Translations under genes and position numbers: made by a program
NCBI RefSeq assembly: GCF_030064675.1
Contig: NZ_CP116413.1
Location: forward strand, 4,124,001-4,188,000
From: Crossiella sp. CA-258035
Lineage (GTDB): Bacteria > Actinomycetota > Actinomycetes > Mycobacteriales > Pseudonocardiaceae
Direction of reading: 5' to 3'
DNA: 64,000 nt
Shown: positions 60,466 to 64,000 of the stretch, piece after piece
How the letters are laid out: every line of letters begins with the position of its first letter
How positions within the stretch are numbered: the first letter of the stretch is position 1
Notes under the pieces: generated by a model
The model's input: only the letters and a program-made list of their open reading frames with translations
Told to the model about the DNA's origin: nothing
The model's database searches: none

Positions 60466-61386
60466 TTACCTGGCCTCGACCCGGCCAAGATCGGCCGGCA
60501 GCTCCGCGCACGCGGTCTGCCAGGCGGTGTCGCCCGGGTGGAGCGTGCTGCGCAGGTAGGCCCAGGTCATCCGCTGGACCGCGGCCACCCGCTCCGGGTG
60601 CTCGTCGGTGGTCTCGGCCACGTCGTAGCCGGAGATCCCGCCCAGCCCGTGCTCGGCGCCGAAGAGGGTGAGCAGGGACTTCGGGCCGGGGGAGAGGTGG
60701 TAGGGGTCGGCGTGCCAGTCCGGGCCCGCGACCGTGAGGTGCGCGGAGGCGTCCTTGTCCCCGGCGACCACCAGCGCGGGCGTGGTCATCTTGGTGAAGT
60801 CGGTGCTGGACAGGAACGGGTAGTTCTCGGCCACGAACTCGGTGAGCGCGTCGCCGCCCCGGCCGACCGAGGCCAGCAGCACGCCAGCCTTGATCCGCGA
60901 GTCGGCCAGGTCCACCTCAACGCCGTTGTCCGGATCGGTGAGCCGCGCGCCCAGCAGCAGGCTCGCGGTGTGGCCGCCCATCGAGTGCCCGGCCACCGCG
61001 ACCCGGTCCGGGTCCAGACGTCCGCGCAGCTGCGGGACGGCGGCCTCGATCTCGGCCAGGCGATCCAGGATGAGCGACATGTCCTCGGCCCTGGAACGCC
61101 AGAACATCGGCGCGCCAACGGTTTCCGGCGGCAGGCGCAGCGAGCGCGAGCTCAGGTGGGTGGGCTGGAAGACGGCGAAACCGTGTGCGGCCCAGTAGTG
61201 GGCGAGCGGGGCGTAGCCGTTGAGCGAGGACAGGTGGTTGGAGTGTCCCTGGCCATGGGAGAGCAGGATGATCGGCAGGTCATTGCCGGTGACGGGCACG
61301 GAGACGCGGAGCTGGAGGTCCACGGCGCGGCCGGGCGCGGGCAGCACCACGGGGCTGATCGAGAGCACAGCGGTCGGTTCACGCAT
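60466..61386 (-). CDS. Alpha/beta hydrolase (PAF-acetylhydrolase/lipase-like)
   Basis: A 306-residue hydrolase with oxyanion SHGQGHSNHL, nucleophile GHSMGGH, and catalytic His in FGAEHGLGG. The pattern resembles bacterial platelet-activating-factor acetylhydrolase-like or carboxylester hydrolases. Not exported. Divergent from a TetR gene with twin operators between, so it is the likely TetR target. Confidence 0.8.
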   Translation of the reverse strand: MREPTAVLSISPVVLPAPGRAVDLQLRVSVPVTGNDLPIILLSHGQGHSNHLSSLNGYAPLAHYWAAHGFAVFQPTHLSSRSLRLPPETVGAPMFWRSRAEDMSLILDRLAEIEAAVPQLRGRLDPDRVAVAGHSMGGHTASLLLGARLTDPDNGVEVDLADSRIKAGVLLASVGRGGDALTEFVAENYPFLSSTDFTKMTTPALVVAGDKDASAHLTVAGPDWHADPYHLSPGPKSLLTLFGAEHGLGGISGYDVAETTDEHPERVAAVQRMTWAYLRSTLHPGDTAWQTACAELPADLGRVEAR

Positions 61387-61437
61387 GATGTGTTTTCCCT
61401 TGACTGGGCGGATGGCCGAGCGCTCGGCTACGCTCAA

Positions 61438-61476
61438 ACGGAGCGACGTTCCGGAACGATACGGAGCGCTGTTCCG
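61438..61476. promoter_or_regulatory. Twin TetR operators
   Basis: Two copies of ACGGAGCG-NN-GTTCCG-type sequence, at 61438-61453 and 61461-61476, 23 bases apart (two helix turns). Each is an imperfect palindrome. They lie between the hydrolase and TetR genes. Confidence 0.7.
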
Positions 61477-61509
61477 TTTTGTCAACGGGCTCGTGCGGAA
61501 GGAGAGCGT

Positions 61510-62100
61510 GTGTCCACAGCAGGCCAGCCCCGGAGCAAGCGGGCCGACGCGGTGCGCAACCAGCAGACCCTGCTGACCGCGGCCGCCGCGGTGTTCGTCA
61601 GCTCCGGTGTGGACGCGCCGATCCGGGAGATCGCGGCCAAGGCCGGGGTCGGCATGGGCACCATCTACCGCCACTTCCCGACCAGGGCGGACCTGGTCGT
61701 GGCGGTCTACCGGCACCAGGTCGAAGCCTGCGCGGAGGCGGGCCCGGCGCTGCTGGCCGAGACCGGCTCACCGCTGGCGGCGCTGCGGAAGTGGGCCGAG
61801 CTGTTCGTGGACTTCCTGGTCACCAAGCACGGGCTGGCCAACGCGTTGCAGTCCGACAGCGGTGGCTTCGAGACCCTGCACGCCTACTTCCTGGACCGGC
61901 TGGTGCCGGTGTGCGCGCAGCTGCTCGACGCCGCGGTCGAGGCAGGCGAGATCAGGCCCGGCACGCAGGCCTACGAGCTGATGCGCGGCATCGGCAACCT
62001 GTGCGCCGGCCGGGACACCGACCCGCGCTACGACCCCCGACGACTGGTGGAACTTCTGCTCAGAGGCTTGGCGACATGCTCCGGGACTGCAACCAGGTGA
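61510..62100 (+). CDS. TetR-family transcriptional regulator
   Basis: A 196-residue repressor with helix-turn-helix RADAVRNQQTLLTAAAAVFVSSGVDAPIREIAAKAGVGMGTIYRHFPTRADLVVAVY and a helical ligand domain. The GTG start follows GGAGAG. It should repress the divergent hydrolase and itself through the twin sites. Confidence 0.85.
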   Translation: MSTAGQPRSKRADAVRNQQTLLTAAAAVFVSSGVDAPIREIAAKAGVGMGTIYRHFPTRADLVVAVYRHQVEACAEAGPALLAETGSPLAALRKWAELFVDFLVTKHGLANALQSDSGGFETLHAYFLDRLVPVCAQLLDAAVEAGEIRPGTQAYELMRGIGNLCAGRDTDPRYDPRRLVELLLRGLATCSGTATR

Positions 62101-62123
62101 GCTGCGCACACCGTCTTGCCGGT

Positions 62124-62594
62124 ATGCGGAGGTTATTGCTGGCGCTGGCCGGGCTGGCCGTGCTCACCGGCTGTGGCGGTCCGGGCGGCGTTGCCTGTCC
62201 GGCGATGGCCGCCCGGGCGGGCATCGGTCTGGAGATCGAGGCGCCGCTGGCCGCCAAGGTCGCCAAGGCCACGCTGGACGGCAAGGACGTGGTGCTGGAC
62301 GAGTCCACCGCGGCCGTGCCCTCGACCTGCCCGAGCGGGAAACCGGAGCAAGCCTGTTCGGCCCAGCTGGTCCGCACCGGGGCGAAGAACGGCTTCCTCG
62401 ACCAGGCGGGGCTGAAGCTGGAGCCGATGCGGCTCAGCCTCCGGCTCACCGACGCCGCGGGCGTGGTGCTGGTGGAGCAGGACGTTCAGCTCACGCCGAA
62501 GGAGGTCTTCCCGGCCGGTGCGCACTGCGGCGGCGGTCAACCGCAGGCCGGGGTGATCGTCGCGGCCGACGGCGCCGTGCGCCAGCGGCCTTGA
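62124..62594 (+). CDS. Secreted lipoprotein of unknown function
   Basis: A 156-residue lipoprotein (lipobox V-L-T-G-C) with a beta-rich mature part and four more cysteines. It follows the TetR gene on the same strand after 23 bases and may be co-expressed. No family recognised. Confidence 0.7.
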   Translation: MRRLLLALAGLAVLTGCGGPGGVACPAMAARAGIGLEIEAPLAAKVAKATLDGKDVVLDESTAAVPSTCPSGKPEQACSAQLVRTGAKNGFLDQAGLKLEPMRLSLRLTDAAGVVLVEQDVQLTPKEVFPAGAHCGGGQPQAGVIVAADGAVRQRP

Positions 62595-62662
62595 CACACC
62601 TCCCACTGTTCGCGCAGATCGGTGGCGTCCGGCCGTCCTTTTCGGACACCACGACCAGCGCT

Positions 62663-63043
62663 CTAGCCGCGCTTGTCCGCCTCTTCCTTCAGCCGGGCCG
62701 CCTCGCGACGCACCTCGGCCTGGGTGGCGCGCTCCTGCTGGAGCCACTCCGGGTTCTCCGTCTTCAGCGCCTCCACCTCGGCGGTGGTGAGCGCCTCGGT
62801 GATGCCGCCGCGGGCCAGGCCGCCGATGGAGATGCCCAGCTTGAGGGCGAGGATGGGCCGCGGGTGCGGGCCGTTGCGGCGCAGCTCGCGGAGCCACTCC
62901 GGCGGGTCGGTCTGCAGGGCGTTGAGCTCATCGCGCGAGACGACACCCTCCTGGAACTCAGCCGGGGTGGCCGGGAGGTACACGCCCAGCTTCTTCGCCG
63001 CGGTCGCGGGCTTCATCGTCTGGGAGGTCTTGCGCGGTGTCAT
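62663..63043 (-). CDS. DUF5997 family protein
   Basis: A 126-residue protein matching DUF5997 over its whole length (MKPATAAKKLGVYLPATPAEFQEGVVSRDELNALQTDPPEWLRELRRNGPHPRPILA). A helical, basic protein found nearly only in actinobacteria and commonly next to the LysR-effector protein that is divergent here. Function unknown. Confidence 0.8.
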   Translation of the reverse strand: MTPRKTSQTMKPATAAKKLGVYLPATPAEFQEGVVSRDELNALQTDPPEWLRELRRNGPHPRPILALKLGISIGGLARGGITEALTTAEVEALKTENPEWLQQERATQAEVRREAARLKEEADKRG

Positions 63044-63076
63044 GTGCCCAGGATATCGGCCGGTAATCTGCACACC

Positions 63077-63796
63077 GTGACTGGTTCGGACACCCCCTCG
63101 TCGTTCCGCCTCGGCTACGTCCCCGGCACGACCCCGGCCAAGTGGGTGCGAACCTGGCAGGAGCGCCTGCCCGACGTGCCGCTGAGCCTGGTTCCGGTGC
63201 CCGCCGCCGGGGCCGCTGAGCTGCTGCGCGCGGCCGCGGCGGACGCGGTGCTGCTGCGGCTGCCGGTGGACCGGGACGGGCTGCACGCCATCCCGCTCTA
63301 CACCGAGACCACCGTGGTCGTGCTGCCCAAGGAGCACCCGTTCACCGAGGGTGCGGAGATCTCGTCTGTGCAGCTGGAGGAGGCCATCGTGCTGCACCCG
63401 CTGGACGACACCCTGGACTGGACCGCCCCGCCCGGCCATCCCGCGCGGGAGCGGCCGGAGACCACCGCGATGGCGGTCGAGCTGGTCGCCGCGGGGGTGG
63501 GGCTGCTGGTGGTGCCGCAGTCGCTGGCCCGGCTGCACCACCGCAAGGACCTCACCTTCCGCCCGCTGACCGACGCCCCGGCCTCGCAGGTCGCGCTGGC
63601 CTGGCTGGAGGACGCGGGGACCGAGCTGACCGAGCAGTTCATCGGGATCGTGCGGGGCCGAACGGTCAACAGCACCCGCGGCGTGCCGCAGCCCCCGGCC
63701 CCGGCGAAGCAGAAGAAACCGGCGCGGACCCAGGTCGTGCGGCGGGACACCAACCGCGGTGGTGGCCGGAACCGGAAACCTCGGCGCAGCAGGTAA
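63077..63796 (+). CDS. LysR-type substrate-binding domain protein without HTH
   Basis: A 239-residue protein that is a lone LysR effector (periplasmic-binding-like) domain, SSFRLGYVPGTTPAKWVRTWQERLPDVPLSLVPV..., with no helix-turn-helix. The C-terminal 45 residues are a Lys/Arg-rich tail (KQKKPARTQ...). A -10 box TAATCT lies 7 bases before the GTG, indicating a leaderless transcript. It may need the DUF5997 protein for DNA binding. Confidence 0.8.
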   Translation: MTGSDTPSSFRLGYVPGTTPAKWVRTWQERLPDVPLSLVPVPAAGAAELLRAAAADAVLLRLPVDRDGLHAIPLYTETTVVVLPKEHPFTEGAEISSVQLEEAIVLHPLDDTLDWTAPPGHPARERPETTAMAVELVAAGVGLLVVPQSLARLHHRKDLTFRPLTDAPASQVALAWLEDAGTELTEQFIGIVRGRTVNSTRGVPQPPAPAKQKKPARTQVVRRDTNRGGGRNRKPRRSR

Positions 63797-63857
63797 CACC
63801 TGTGGGCGAGAACACCAAACCTGGGGCAAACCGCCGGGCGTGGGTACGTTGGGCCGG

Positions 63858-64000
63858 GTGCGTACCCAGATCGGCCTGCTGCTGGCCCTGATGCTCGCGG
63901 TGGCCGCGGTGGCGACACTGGGCGCGACCGGCCAGGTGACCTTCGTCAACGACCCGATCACCGGCAAGCCGCTCGCCCTGGTCGAAGGCATCCCCGGCCC
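63858..64000 (+). CDS. Start of an exported or membrane protein (cut by window end)
   Basis: Only 47 codons are visible. A hydrophobic N-terminal segment (IGLLLALMLAVAAVATLGATG) looks like a signal peptide or anchor, followed by VTFVNDPITGKPLALVEGIPG. The protein continues beyond the window and cannot be assigned. Confidence 0.5.
   Translation, partial: MRTQIGLLLALMLAVAAVATLGATGQVTFVNDPITGKPLALVEGIPG

Overview
The window is chromosomal DNA of a very high-GC actinomycete. The evidence is a strong preference for G or C in the third codon position, many GTG starts, several promoters whose -10 box lies 6-7 bases before the start codon (leaderless mRNAs), an actinobacterial DnaE, and families typical of filamentous actinomycetes: SARP/BTAD, large LuxR-AAA regulators, XRE-STAND-WD40, DUF5997, PadR, GlxA and WYL. 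A Pseudonocardiales-type organism fits best; I cannot name the genus. I see no rRNA, tRNA, CRISPR array or complete insertion sequence.

Layout. 0-5 kb: a lipoprotein, a broken aminoglycoside-phosphotransferase gene, a small membrane protein, a long palindromic repeat, and a minus-strand group (glycosyltransferase, Gfo/Idh oxidoreductase, SpeD-like pyruvoyl enzyme). 5-10 kb: a secreted beta-trefoil lectin, a 1180-residue XRE-STAND-WD40 protein, a second copy of the palindromic repeat, and a secreted NLP-type protein. 10-16.6 kb: DUF1330, MarR, a two-kinase/one-regulator signalling operon, small enzymes, and a hydrolase-DUF4180 pair. 16.6-23 kb: a large secreted beta-helix enzyme that looks like an alpha-1,3-glucanase (GH87), a degraded coaD copy, and a LuxR-AAA regulator. 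23-33.7 kb: lipoprotein, VanZ, orphan OmpR-type regulator, GlxA regulator, VOC-PadR pair, RES protein with a small helix-hairpin-helix protein, an epoxide-hydrolase-like enzyme divergent from a SARP-AAA regulator, and a WYL/VOC divergent pair. 33.7-37 kb: a manganese ABC importer with its DtxR/MntR-type regulator and a clear operator. 37-43 kb: cupin lipoprotein, Tat-exported hydrolase, SRPBCC protein, a minisatellite, and an RpiR-controlled transporter/amidohydrolase operon. 43-49 kb: an ABC exporter whose ATPase and permease genes are separated by a chain of start-stop-overlapping micro-ORFs, a kinase/regulator pair, and two membrane proteins. 49-53 kb: SGNH hydrolase, SDR and drug exporter operon opposite a TetR. 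53-64 kb: exonuclease, Tat-exported phosphoesterase, a full dnaE, LysR, a DUF7282-like lipoprotein, a TetR/hydrolase divergent pair with twin operators, and the DUF5997/LysR-effector-domain pair.

How it works together. This is mostly accessory and regulatory chromosome rather than one pathway. Small regulator-target modules recur, and in many of them the operator can be read directly: PadR/VOC, WYL/VOC, MntR/MntABC, RpiR/MFS-amidohydrolase, TetR/MFS, TetR/hydrolase and SARP autoregulation. A secreted set (lectin, NLP protein, GH87-like enzyme) suggests interaction with fungal, plant or other polymeric material. The most unusual items are the paired palindromic repeats that provide stop codons to neighbouring genes, the micro-ORF chain in the ABC operon, and the SpeD-like protein that lacks the usual catalytic cysteine.
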